64,000 nucleotides of DNA, from assembly GCA_025435555.1 (NCBI GenBank), contig JAIWWG010000096.1, positions 1 to 64,000 on the forward strand. The letters run 5' to 3'. Made by a program: the position numbers and the translations under genes. Of the stretch, positions 35,043 to 46,516 are shown in pieces. The notes below the pieces were generated by a model. That model was not told where the DNA came from and did no database searches. It saw only the letters and a program-made list of their open reading frames with translations. Source of the stretch: Chytriomyces cf. hyalinus JEL632. Its lineage: Eukaryota > Chytridiomycota > Chytridiomycetes > Chytridiales > Chytriomycetaceae. Numbering within the stretch: the first letter of the stretch is position 1; the number at the start of each line of letters is the position of its first letter.

Positions 35043-35302
35043 AACTCATTTTTAACATAAAATTTTGCGGTGCAACAACAAAATTTTCAAGAAAATTTTC
35101 AAGTATCAACAGCATAGCACAATAGTTCTCTTCACACATTGCCACTCCAGTGATCTTTCATTCATGCATGCCATCATACGACGCCAAGACCGTTCTTCAG
35201 TTGAAGATACACGTGAAGTAATGCAAGTATCAGATCTCGATTTTTTTGACGTCAATTTTTACTCAAATTTTTCGCTTTGTGCCCAGTCAACCCACAATTT
35301 AT

Positions 35303-36473
35303 TCACCTCCACCCAGCATATCTGAAACATGAATCAGCAAGCTCGGGAGTGAAGCTTGAACAAGCCTCAACCAAGCCCATGACACGATTAGGTAGACGGC
35401 GAACATGGGCCTTATTTCGACGCAGCCATTGCTTTATGTGGAAAAATGCCGACTCTATCTTTTTTGAAGGATTACATTCAAAGTACAAGGAAGGCAGCAG
35501 TACTTACTGGTGTCAGATCGGGAGAGTAGGGAGGCAAGAAAATAAGTAAAATGCCTGCGTTACTGCAAATAAGTCGCAATTTTGGTTGCTTATGAATGGC
35601 TGCGTTGTCAAGGACAAGAATAGAATTTGGGCCTGGATACCGCCCCATTCTTGGGATCTTATGGATTGTTTCGCACATACGATTAACACTGTAAAACCCA
35701 ACAGAAAGGTGCTTACCAAAACATTCTCCACATAATCACAGAAATCATCGCCGTTCATTGGTCCTTCAGAGATTTGAAATGCCAAAAGTCCGTGTGACAG
35801 TGAAATGGATCCTTCAATTGTGTATCGTGTTCCTCGAATAAATGGTGCAATATGTCTCGCGCGGCAGCCACGTGGTGCCCAGCCGTAACGTCTTTCCAGA
35901 GTTTTGTCATCATTTGCTGCTTCGTCAGTGAAGACAAAGTACTCGCGAGGAAATTGGGCCATCCTGATGAGGAAGGCAGCTCGATCCTGCTCATTCCTCT
36001 CTTGAGCTCTTACAGAAAGCTGTGAGGGATGAGCATTGTGAGATCGACTTCAGAGTTCATAGTTAAGAACTAACCTGCATATGTGTGATTCCTTCACGAT
36101 CTAATGCCCTCCAGACAGTCGAAAGTGAGATTGATCTGCCAAGCGCAAATGACATCTCTTCTTGTAGCTCTTGCAAATACCAGTCTGCGCGTGAGCGCAC
36201 AAGCGCTTGCAAAACCTGAGATTGAACCTGTTAAAATCCGTCTTGATTGATGCATTACGATGCACTGACACTTCGATGCGCAATGTCTATGGAGCGTGGA
36301 GCTCCATTGTGACATGCTAACGGATTGAAAAGAGTCCCGTAGTCCTCCCAGCACTTGCGCATTCGCATGACAGTTCGTTTGTGGATCTTAAGAGTCTTGC
36401 TGCTGAACTCCACGCTCTTGCCCTCACACGCATGCAGTCTTACAAGAGCTCGGATCTCTTGACTGTAAGTCAT
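35303..36473 (-). CDS. DDE_3 (IS630/Tc1-like) transposase of element C
   Basis: Cut-and-paste transposase with about five exons. The N-terminus has helix-turn-helix segments (TYSQEIRALVRLHACEGKSV, then RSISLSTVWRALDREGI). The catalytic core reads YFVFTDEAANDDKTLERRYG (first Asp), NSILVLDNAAIHK (second Asp) and FLPPYSPDLTP|IESAFFHIKQWL (Glu). The bar marks a 49-nt intron (35459-35507). Without its removal the frame continues as ...TPVSTAAF and the catalytic Glu is lost. Another intron lies before IPRMGRYPGPNS. All joins use GT-AG and no stop interrupts the spliced frame. The ATG at 36473 lies 17 bp inside the inverted repeat's inner edge. The protein is about 310 residues, normal for the family. 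Confidence 0.85.
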
Positions 36474-36490
36474 ACTGTGAAGATAGTATC

Positions 36491-36814
36491 GAAAGAATCA
36501 CTGATGAAGCGTTGTCGCAAATTGGGCACAAATTGGGAACATGTAATCACTTGCATGCACCAAGAATGATAAGAGCAGCAGGCACGCTCTGACTGATAGG
36601 GTCAGCAGTCTGGGGTTTCCGCGAGCAGCGCCGCTCAACCCTCGCTCTGTTGAACTCTGGTCGCACAAATTCACTATAAAACGCGACAAAAGCACGACAA
36701 CAGCGCGACATAAACGCGACAGGAACACGACAGGAACGCGACAGAAACACGACAGAAACGCGACAGAAAATAAAGAAAAAAAAAATCGAGGGGCATTTAT
36801 TGTGAAATCAGCTG
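36491..36814 (-). repeat. Element C right terminal inverted repeat (324 bp)
   Basis: Inverted copy of 32892-33215. Its inner end lies 17 bp upstream of the transposase ATG (36473), so the same sequence may promote both genes. Confidence 0.92.
36678..36765 (-). repeat. Eight tandem 11-bp subterminal repeats (right)
   Basis: Mirror image of the left array at the same distance from the right end, with no differences seen. Confidence 0.85.
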
Positions 36815-38918
36815 TAACATTTTTTTTGGGTCAAGAAGAGATCACATTGTGCGATTTTGTGCCAAACCAATCAAATTATGACGAAGAAAAACCAGAACAA
36901 CTCCTTACAGTACAATGGCCATTGTATGGTGCGAATGATAACTGCTATCAGGATGAAGCCAGATTCGGACTACGGACACTCGGCATATCTCAAATCACTC
37001 CTCGATCATCGGAATTGTCTCTGCTTTACGGTCCCGCGCCATTGTCTCTCACTTGCTGCGTGGATGACCGCCAGAGCCCATCTCCAACGTGCCACAATGA
37101 ACTTCATTCTATGCATTTGGATGGTCCCCGCACTTTATCGACGGATAAAAGTCTTCAGGTCCCACTTCCAAAAATCAGTTCCGAATCCCCCGTTGAACGC
37201 GAACTTTGAGCGGATAACTTCTGAATCGAAATTCGGACCTTGTTGGAAGATATCCAGCCGCATTTTGTTTTCTTCGTTCGTCACCCCATTCTAACATCAC
37301 CGGGCACCACATTCGGCGTGTATCGTGCTGGCATTGAATAGGCCCCACAGGCTGAAGAACAATTTTCTGCGAGACAGGCACTCGTTGATTCCAAATTAGA
37401 CACGGACTTCAAACTGAATTTAATCTCGCGGTTGGATCATCGGATGAAAAGCGAAAATCACGGTCTATCACAGACAGTGAGGGCGGCCGCGACCGTTTCA
37501 ACAGTTTTTTCGTCCGAATCTATTTCCGCAAAACACGAAACATTCATCCTGCAATTGGGAGGTTCGAATAAACGACGGTGTACCGCTTCAGTTTTACCTG
37601 CTCCAGTTCCAGATTCGGTTTGCATGCAGCGTTGGCGATTCGGGAGTAGGACTAGGGGCCGCACTTCGTGCTGAACTGGCTGGGCTGCGCCTCAGGGACT
37701 GACAAGTGCTGCCTTTCAGTGACATCGTCATAGCCAATGAACCTGAGCGGCGAGAGAATGTGCAGTATCGGTTGACCGCAGCTGTCTTAGATTTGGACGT
37801 ATTTTGGGACTTGTTTTCTGTCGGGTTTTTTTTCGCGGGTTGGCACGAGAAGTGGGATCTGTACGAGTGGCTGATTCGGGATCGAACTCGCTTTCATTGC
37901 TGGGTTTGGATACCCATGGAAGACCCTCGAAGGCAGAATATTCGCGCTCCTGTCTACATCCATCCAGCAAGTGCCACGCTGTTTCGCATGCGCAGTATCG
38001 ACACCTGAGTCTGTAGTTTCGTGGAAGCCTGCGCCGCCAATGCACGCGCCTGTTTCTAGGACACGCAGTCCTTCAATATTCTTCCGAACATTTACATTTT
38101 ATCACATTTCCTTTGTGCGCGTTTCGAATTATTCTTCGTCAAAAAGGTTATCCTTCTCCTTCGCTTTCCCCAACCCCCCGACTCCCACTTCCACCACATC
38201 GAAGGTGAGAGCAGTAGTCTTGCTTCTACAGCTGGGATGCTGTTCTCTTGTACACATCTCACATCTTGCTCCCTTCACTGATTCAGTTGATCTGCACTTA
38301 CGCGTTTCCTTCTTCTCATCACGATATTTTATTTCCCTCTCTGATACAGCAAGAGGTCCACTACGCAGACGATCGAGACATTTCAAGATCCTTTCGACTT
38401 CAAATATATACACCAGGTAGAGTGCGTTGCGTCCCACAACTGTCCTTTTTGATTTCCTTCGCAACCATCAATCTTCCCTCCGAACACGGTCAATCGAAGC
38501 TCTCGTCTCCATTTGTATCAAAAACCCCCAGCTTCCCATGCCACGATATAGCCGGATGAGCGCGTTGTCTCGGAGCACTGTCGATCAAGACAAAAATTGT
38601 CAAATGGGACTGTAAATCTTCGCCATCCCTCACCTTCCCCCATCCCTTTGCAATACATATCATAACTATTCTCAATACTCTTTTTTCAGCTGTAGAATAT
38701 AAAATGCACATGAATTGCGGCCGACTTGATAGCCAAGAGACCTTGGTCGGTGACGAAACCATCGTTGACAGTGTAAGCTGTGATCCTTGTTGTTGGCTGC
38801 CATTTTTTTGTGAATTCCTTTGAGCAAGTGTTGACATGTTTGAACACAGCCGCTAGTTGAATCCGACGCATTCACTAGCCATGACTCTGGGGTTCACTGC
38901 CCAGGTCAGGAGGTCTCT
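36815..38918 (+). repeat. Repeat R copy 3, part right of element C
   Basis: Upstream region of the intact USP gene, homologous to 1920-3780 and, inverted, 17940-19890. The minus strand at 37985-38030 can be read as RCRYCACETAWHLLDGC, a possible reverse-transcriptase C-terminal knuckle remnant. The last 480 bp (38440-38918) probably includes the USP promoter. No other gene is evident. Confidence 0.55.
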
Positions 38919-41222
38919 ATGCCCCTGGTAAAACGGGTGCAGTTTGGCTCGCTGGAATTGGATGAGGTGCAGCGTGTCGTTGACATTGCGAAATTAACTG
39001 CTACCTTTGAGTTTGGCAGCAAGGTATTTCAACTTCAAATGTGGGAAGTATTCCAATTGCTGATTTCCATCTTTTCGATAGTGGGAGTGCACAACCATTC
39101 TGTCCCAACAACCTCGCAACGCTGCTCTGACCGAGTCGGTGTGTTCCTGTCTTTCGAAAAAATGCCGACCTAGGGATGATTCAGTGACTTATGACTGCGA
39201 ACGTCAGACTTCTTGTTCATTCCCAACAGAAGCGATACCCACAGTCTCCTCGAATAATATAACTCCTCAACCAAACGACCGTGACGATACCACTGCGTCA
39301 CTGCCGTCATTGCCAACTGAATCGGCTAAACCAACGACAGCGGCGCCAATGTCCTGGGCGAAGATCGCAACAGCGAAAGTTGATCCGATATTGAAGGTAA
39401 ATGGAGCATATGTGAATGGTGTTGAATCCTATCACCGACATCGCCAATGTAGTCGGCTAAAATTAAGCTTCAGTGGGCAAAACCAACAGGACTGGTGCCA
39501 ATCCGTGGGGTCAAAATTGCGCCTCCGAAGATTAATCCCAGTACGCAAAAGATTGGACTCGGCAGCGTGGGATCCACCATGCCAAGTATTATCGCCACTA
39601 CGCCTCACTCCATCGAATGTGTGTTTCTTGCGGTAGATTTATCCTGAATACTGCCTGCTGACAACCCCACTTTGCAAAACAGCATTCTTTTCTTCATTCG
39701 AAGTATTGATGAAGCCTCGCAACATTAAACCGTGCGGGTTGAAAAACCATGGCAACATGTGTTTCATGAACGCAGTTCTTCAACCTCTTCTCCATTGCAC
39801 TCCTTTTTATAACGTCATACAGCAACTCCAGAGGGTTGTTCCAAAACAAAAAACTCCGTTATTCAATGCTTTGTAAGTCTTATTGTTCGAGTTGCTTGAG
39901 CCTTGAAGAATCTTAACATCATGTCTCCAGCTGCACATTTTTTGACAAGTTTGAGAAAAATTACTCTTCGTCAACCAAGTCAAAACGAAGTTGTGAGTGA
40001 TTTTGCCTATACTGTACTGATTTTGGATCAAACTTTTGCTAATACGTTCTGTCAGTCTTGAACGCACTTGACGCAGAGGATATCTATGATGCACTACGGA
40101 CGAAATCGAGCGTGCACTTTAAAAAGGTCAGTTTTTTGCTGGGTTCTACCAACGGCTGAACTGGATGGAATAACAAATTTCAGGGGGGGCAAGAGGACGC
40201 TGAAGAATTCCTTCGATTTATACTTGATGAGTTGCATGAAGAATTGCTGCATGGTAACCATTTTGTTTTGGAAATTTTGAGTGGATGTCAGAACTGACAT
40301 TTTTGGACCAGCCCGCCAGAGTGCATACAACAGCAAGATGGCAACAACGCTACTGGTTCGTGTGCTTGCCGCGCTTAATACTATTAATGAATAATCAACG
40401 TCAATACGAAAATGATTTACTCGTTCTTTCAATATCCAGACGGAAGTGACCGAAAGCCCGATCATGCAGATATTCGGAGGCAAAATGCGAACCATTTTGA
40501 AAGCGTTTGGTGAAAAGGATAAGGCCATGCTTGAACCTTTCATGGGTCTACCGCTGGACATTGCGGTATATTTGGGTTTTGCTTGCCACTACCTTTATTC
40601 TAACCCTATTCTTTCGACCAGCCTGACTTTGTTTCATCCATCGAAGATGGCCTTCTCAACTTCACAGCGCCTGAAGTTATATCTGGATATAAAACAGGCA
40701 CTGGGTCTACGGTAAAGGTTTCCTCACGTATGCGCTGCTCAACCTAATTTCCTCTCATTTTTTACTCAGGTCGATTTGACAAAACAAAGCTTTATGGACT
40801 CATTCCCGCGGGTTTTAATTGTGCATCTCAAACGCTTCGTTTTCGACGCCAAGATTGGAACAACTCAAAAACTGAGGAAACACATCAGATTCAGCACTGT
40901 TCTGAAGATCCATCCTGATGTTGCATCTCCAGCCAGAAGGGAAGAGAACCAGTCTTTGGAGTATAAGCTGTTGGCTGGTAAAATTACTTTTTTTTGAATG
41001 TCAGTCGAAAATGTGTCTTGATTACGCGTTCATTATGCAGTCGTAAATCATCATGGAAAGTGTGCTGAAGGTGGCCACTACACCTGTGACGTATACCGGA
41101 AAAAGAACGAATGGCTTCATATCGATGATGAACATGTTGAAAACATCTCTGAAGCAGAAGCAGAAATGACAAAGGAAAGGGATGACCGGCAGGCATATAT
41201 GCTGTTTTATTCTAAAGTCTGA
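38919..41222 (+). CDS. USP10/Ubp3-like ubiquitin C-terminal hydrolase, intact copy
   Basis: Peptidase family C19 enzyme that removes ubiquitin from substrates; the USP10/Ubp3 branch acts on ribosomal, stress-granule and trafficking targets. The N-terminus reads VQFGSLELDEVQRVVDIAK, then PMSWAKIATAKVDPILK. The catalytic domain follows through short introns: Cys box GLKNHGNMCFMNAVLQPLLH (39735-39794), [107 protein letters not shown] (UBP motif), then HHGKCAEGGHYTCDVYRK (catalytic His) and WLHIDDEHV (Asp), ending QAYMLFYSKV. All catalytic-domain joins I checked keep the frame. The linker exons at 39420-39700 are less certain. It is the only copy of four that could be active. Confidence 0.75.
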
Positions 41223-42159
41223 GGTTACAAAACAAGAAAAATAAAGGATACCAGGCGCGGGGAAACTGAGACTGTTTAAGAAAGTATTTATGAATGAGGT
41301 GGTGCGCTGTATTGAAAAGTTGTTTATTTTGTGGTCAATGAACTGCTGGTCTTTTGTTGAGTTTTTCAACTGTTTTGCGACGCTCAATTGTTGATCTTGA
41401 GAAGTCCAGCAATAAACTCAACCAAACGAAAATTTACAAATGTTTTCAATGACTGAATATGCATCAAAGTGACCCTTGTCGTGACACTTGTAAAAGCTGA
41501 AGACCAAGCCCAGCACATAGTGACAATACATCTGATTTGACAATGTCCGGAAACGCGTCTGGGACGGCGGTTGCTGCTCCCGAAAACTGCTTCGTTTCGT
41601 TTCGACGAGAGAAGAGTTTATATCCACTCACACGCGGTAAGTTATTGAAAATATCGCTTTTAGCTCTGAAAATTGCAGCGAACGGATTCCAAGCAAAAGA
41701 ATTGTCAACAAAACGTGATCTCATTCTCCCCCATTCTCTCCCACTCAAATACCCTTCCCAACATCGGCATGGGATCATAGTATTGACGCTACTGCTGGGG
41801 CTAGAAATTAGCAGGTTCTGTCACGTGATATTGGCTGGATTCTTGCTTTGCACACCAAAACCGTGTCCTTCCCACGCTTTTGAAAATACATCATAAACAA
41901 TTTTTAGAGTCTTAATTCTTTCAATTGCAGATGAAAAAGCATGTCCACCCACGCAAATTACGTGACCATCAAAAGGCACTCACCACCTGGGCAATGGAGT
42001 TCAAGAGGTTTTTGAAAACAAAAGCAGTCAAAAGGAGCTACCCACCGGAGATGTTTAACAGGTGCTTTCTTGCCAGCAGATTTAGTCTGAATACTGCCTG
42101 CTAATCTCACCACTTTGCAAAACAGCATCCTTTTCTACATTCAAAGTCTCACGACAGGC
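41223..42159. repeat. Spacer between USP copies 3 and 4
   Basis: The 3' tail of copy 3 (about 41285-41400) resembles 4440-4560. From 41530 it resembles 4650-5260, including ENCFVS-coding sequence and the block at 41930-42060. It thus joins the end of one R unit to the start of another. No independent gene is seen. Confidence 0.5.
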
Positions 42160-44519
42160 CAGAAAAACAGTGAAAATATGTGCTTTATGAACAGGCGCTT
42201 CTTCACTGTGCTCCCTTTTCTCATACAATTCATCAACTCAGGGAATTCAATTTAAAAAAAAGGACCCCATTGATTGGTGCATTGTAAGTAGTGTTTTTTT
42301 TTTTAAATTTCTTGAGCCATCAAGAGTCTGACATCCATCATGTCCCCAGCTGCACATTTTTTAACAAGGTTGAGAAAGAAGGCCATCTGTCGGCCAAGTC
42401 CAAGTGCACCTGTGAGTGATTTTGCCTGGCTCTTGGATCATCTGCTTTGTCAGCTGCTAACGCAATTGATGCGGAGTTTGTTTATGATGCACTGTGTACA
42501 AGAACAAATGAGCCCTTCAAAAAGGTTTGTTTGATAAGTTTTATTTGTTTGTCAGTCACTTGTCAATGTGCTTTCACCTGAACTGGATGGCAAAACAAAT
42601 TTTCAGGGGCGACAAGAAGACGCAGAGGAGTTCCTTGTGTACCTTCTTGATGGGTTGCATGAAGAGCTATTAGGTAACTAATTTGTTGGAAATTTGAGTG
42701 GAAGAAAAAAGAGAACTGACCTGTTTTGGCATCCAGCATGCTGTGGTGCAAACATCAGCCCCACATCATCCAACAACCAACACAAAATATGTTGAACAAC
42801 AGAACCAACGTAAGTCTCCCTCAGCGGTATTGCATAGGTTGTGTCTCAGTTGGCGCAGCTTTGGAACATGTGGTGGATTGACACTGTTGGTGTTTGGTTT
42901 TGAACTTGGGCTGATAAGTATTTATTATCTTAAGGGTGAATCACAACACATCAAAACAGCTCTCCTTATATACATTTTTGTCTCCCATAAAATCTAATTA
43001 GGCTTTCTTCAATTTCACTTCTCAGCCACCTTTTTTTCCATTTCATTTGTCATAATTGAGATTTTCAGTCAGAAAAGTCATTATGGATGTGAAATCACTC
43101 ATTTGTCATTTTCCAGTTTGAAATTGCTGAAAAAGTGAGTCATTGCTCACAAATCAGTTTTCAGGATGATTCATGAATCAGAACTGGGCTGACAGCAAAG
43201 GCTTGTCAATTATAATCAATATCCCCACAGTGGGTAAGGTTATTGATTAATTGCTTGACTGGCTTGACAGATTAGTCATACAAAAGTGGTAATAGAATAC
43301 TTGTCTAAGTTGATTTCTATTTCCTCTTCTTCTGCTTATTTCCCTATAAAGATCAGAAGATAGCTGCATGAAGTTGGCAGCAGTGTGGGTTGAACCAGTG
43401 ACCTGCAGGTCTGTGGTCGCGAACCTTAACAGCTATGCCAGAATCATATAAATTCCAAACATTTGCTTTCCAACCATGTTTATGCTTGATCAGAGCAAGA
43501 ATAGTTGAAATCATGTAATAGAATAAGCTATCGTCATCTACAAGTCTGCACCCTTTATAGAATACGAGGATTCGTGTATTCATTCCTTGTTATAGTATCT
43601 ACTAGACGTTTACCCTACTCAATGTCATAATTCATGCCCATTTGTATTGAGGTTGGTGGAATGGTGAGGTGCAGGACTCTTCTTTATCTGCAGTAGAGAA
43701 TAAGAGATGAATTGGGGAGAATTAACCTTTATTGAAGTAAACAGTGCTCCATCACTTGAGACTGATATTCAACAGTTGGGCTGGGCAAATGCAAACTGTT
43801 TTGAAAGCCACTGATGACATGCAAAAAAAACCCATCCTGTAACGTTTTATGGTATTGCCTGAAGATATTTTGGTATATGACCTTATCCATTTTTTCTAAC
43901 CCTTGTCTCCCCTCCCTCATGTTTGATTTAGCCTCAACATAGTGCATCTATTGAAGGCAGCTGTCTACATATAACATCAACCAAAATACTCTCTGGATAT
44001 AAGTCCTCCTCTGGGTTTGTGGTAAACATTTCCTCAGATTCTTGCCTGTGCACTGCGCAACCTAAATTCCCTATTTTTCACTCACATGGACTTGACAAAA
44101 CAAAAGTTTGCAGACATCATCTTTCCGCCGGTGAAGGACATTGTTTTCAAAGCTGAGACAGGACAAACACAAGCACAACTGTTCTGAAAATGCAACTTTG
44201 AAGTTGTGTCTCTGTTTGTAAGGATAGAGAGTTCATCTGTGGAGTATGTGCATTTCACCAGTAAAGAGCTTTTTTGGATTGCGTACTCTGCAAATCAGGA
44301 GATTATGTCTTGAACACGCATTTTCCATTCCCGTACAGTCTTGAACCAACACAGCAGGTATTCTGATGGCAGAAATTATACATGCGACATAGCCCGAAAT
44401 AACAAGGAATGGTTGCACCTTGATGATGAGCATGTTGAGAAAATATCAGCAAGTGAAGTGATGAAGGAGCGGGATGACTGCCAGCCCAATCTGTTGTTCT
44501 TTGTAAATTGCTTATGAGG
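42160..44519 (+). pseudogene. USP10-like deubiquitinase, degenerate copy 4
   Basis: Remnants in order: a broken Cys box (ENMCFMN, 42172), LTRLRKKAICRPSPS (about 42360), [20 protein letters not shown] (about 42609), a CILACCGANIS-type stretch, then roughly 900 bp of foreign sequence including a tRNA-like SINE. After that come QWAGQMQTVLKATD, SIEGSCLHITSTKILSGYK (about 43950), DLTKQKFADIIFPPVKD and DGRNYTCDIARNNKEWLHLD (44370). The catalytic His of the HYT motif is Asn here, and several frames are broken. Clearly inactive. The nested transposons at 44722-56312 are inserted just past its 3' end. Confidence 0.75.
43375..43455 (-). repeat. tRNA-derived SINE head (A and B box)
   Basis: Read on the minus strand, TGGCATAGCTGTTAAGG (43443-43427) fits a Pol III A box and GGTTCAACCC (about 43399-43390) fits a B box, spaced about 30-40 bp as in tRNAs. 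Flanking stems do not form a good cloverleaf, so this is a tRNA-derived SINE rather than a tRNA gene. It lies in the insertion within USP copy 4. The SINE's 3' limit is not clear. Confidence 0.5.
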
Positions 44520-44789
44520 CTGCGTTCGGCCAGCAGTATTTGAACACTCCTTATATTTCGGACATGCATACAGCCAAATACTGTTGGCCGAACACAGCCT
44601 CATGAGCTTAACAAACAAGAATTTGGTGGGGGGAAAATTTGAGACTTTTTGTTCAGAAAGAGTTGTGAGAATGAGAGTGCCGCTTTTGTGTTGAATGCTG
44701 TTTATTTTCTGTGGTGTGTTTTACAGCTGATTTCATATCTTTTGCGTTTTCCCAAAAATTGTGATAAATCTAAAAATGAATATCACACC

Positions 44790-44899
44790 CACCTAGTCTG
44801 AATATAAAGGGTGATAAAATACAGATTTAATACAAATAAATACCCTGATGCGCATCACCAAAATCACGCGTGATAAATCCCCGTGAAAAAAGAAACAAT
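44790..44899 (+). repeat. KDZ left terminal inverted repeat
   Basis: 110 bp matching the reverse complement of 49265-49374, with a few substitutions near the inner end. It contains the palindrome TCACGCGTGA, which is changed at one base in the right copy. Confidence 0.9.
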
Positions 44900-44959
44900 C
44901 TGAACAGATATTCGGACATACATGTGAATAGTTAACAGGCTCTCCTGAGTCAACAACTC

Positions 44960-46516
44960 ATGCATTGTTGGTGTCAAATAACTCAGATGCCATTGACAAA
45001 GGAGCAGTCCAATCGAGTGCGCCATGAGGTTGACAATGAAGGACTTGAGAACAAAGTGACCTGCAAGGACAGAATCGCTGCATTGAGCATGGAGTTCAAA
45101 TGCAAACTCGCAACAGTGAAAGTACTTGAAACCCCGTTTATTCATTGATGAAACGCAATTGCGGCTTGCGTTGTTAACAACAGTGTTTCAGAATGCCATC
45201 AGCAACCATTGGTAGAAGAAGAGAAAAAACGCCATCCATGCGCATGCTGCCCGTGCAACAGGGTCCAATCCTACGTGTGATCAGCAACCTGAAGAGAATC
45301 CGTTGCTGCATGAACTCAATGAGGTCCTGATCCAGAAGCCTCGGAAGCTGCAACTTGTTGTCTCCGAAAAGACAACAGGTTACCAGATGTTTCTGCGAAC
45401 GCTTGGGAAGGAACTTGAAGGTAAGATGGCTCATATCATGCAACAGCAGTAACAAAAGTCTCGAACAGATGCAAATAAAGAACTGAAGAGGGAGGGCAGT
45501 CAGGCTGCATTGTTGAAGATGAGCGAGTTTCAAATGATTACCTCAGATGATGGTGTTTAGCAAGGCAGCAAGTGGGCAGCCCTGAGTCAAAGCAAGTGTG
45601 AAGAATATGAAACAATGGCGCGCAATCAGATCTTCGCAAGCAAAGAAAATATGGACTCAACAGGAGGCAGTGCAGAAATACAGGAGGTGCAGCAAAAGGC
45701 GTATTCAGTAATGATGGCTGGGATAAGATATTTTGGTATGTTGAGCAACTGACTTTTATTGTGTTGATAACCTGAAACTTGCTTTAGTTAAGACAGGGGG
45801 AACACACATTGGCACTTCAAGACTGCCATACAAATCAGATGATAAGCGCCGCATTGTCACTGTGGCTGAAGGAGAATTGGCTGAAGAAACTGTAAGACAA
45901 ACAGATAAGGCAGCCATACAGTACCAGACAAAAAAGGTGCTTACATTTTTTGATCTGAAGAGAAGAATGGGGGAGAAGGAAGATAATGGGAGGATAATTT
46001 CGCACCCAAAGAAAGTGGATGGCGGAGTCCAAATACGACGCACGGCCTTCCAGGCAGACTTGCTCAAAAAATTCCAAATGTTCAAGCCTGATGCAAAGAA
46101 AGCTCCACTGAAGGAACTGCGGGAAGGAAAAGTTCATGGAGTTCAAATGATAAGTGTGTGCTAAAGTTGTTAAATATCAAAAACCTCATTCACAAAACAA
46201 ACAAATGACAGACTGGCCAAGTTCAGTGGCAAAGAGTCCCAACTTCAATGAGAAGGAGTTAGAAACACTGGAACGAAATGCAGTGTCACTTATTGAAAGT
46301 ACTGACCAGGCTGATGGTTTTGAAATGCAAGTTTTGGATGTGGGAATGATTTCTGGGAGGAGCTTTAATTCTGCACGCATGGATTTTCCAGCTGGTGACA
46401 GAGTTGAACAAAGCCGTCAATTGACTCTGGATGCCAATGGAGATGATATGGGTCTCAATGGAACTGATCTTGATGCCCTCGTGACACTACTTGGTGTGCC
46501 AATTACTGGAATCTAA
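44960..46516 (+). pseudogene. KDZ-element accessory gene, HMG-box-like
   Basis: Several exons read as a Lys/Gln-rich protein: LTKEQSNRVRHEVDNEGLEN, KTTGYQMFLRTLGKELE, SKWAALSQSKCEEYETMARN, a basic block with QYQTKKVLTFFDLKRRMGEK, and a C-terminal acidic part ending LDALVTLLGVPITGI. The pieces YQMFLRTLGKELE and WAALSQSKCEEYETMA match the first and second helices of an HMG box, with an insertion between them. A TAG at 45558-45560 interrupts the frame and no good intron removes it, so I call it a pseudogene. Whether the protein assists transposition or binds DNA is unknown. Confidence 0.45.

Larger units (their letters stand above)
32892..36814. mobile_element. Element C: IS630/Tc1-mariner-like (DDE_3) two-gene transposon
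   Basis: A complete 3,923-bp element. It is flanked by the target duplication TA (32890-32891 and 36815-36816), begins and ends with CAGCTGATTTCACA, and has 324-bp terminal inverted repeats in which I found no mismatch. It sits in repeat R; joining its flanks recreates sequence like the unfilled paralogous site near 1905-1930. It carries an accessory gene on the plus strand and a DDE_3 transposase on the minus strand, convergent, both open after splicing. Identical inverted repeats and intact genes point to a recent insertion. The inverted repeats are far longer than usual for Tc1/mariner elements. Confidence 0.9.

Noticed and set aside
36930-37010. A peptide resembling a transposase motif (CYQDEARFGLRTLG)
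   Set aside because: The frame is not conserved in the homologous parts of repeat R (1980-2200, 19700-19890), and no further transposase motif follows.
43375-43455. A true tRNA gene
   Set aside because: A and B boxes are present but acceptor and anticodon stems do not pair well, so a tRNA-derived SINE is more likely.
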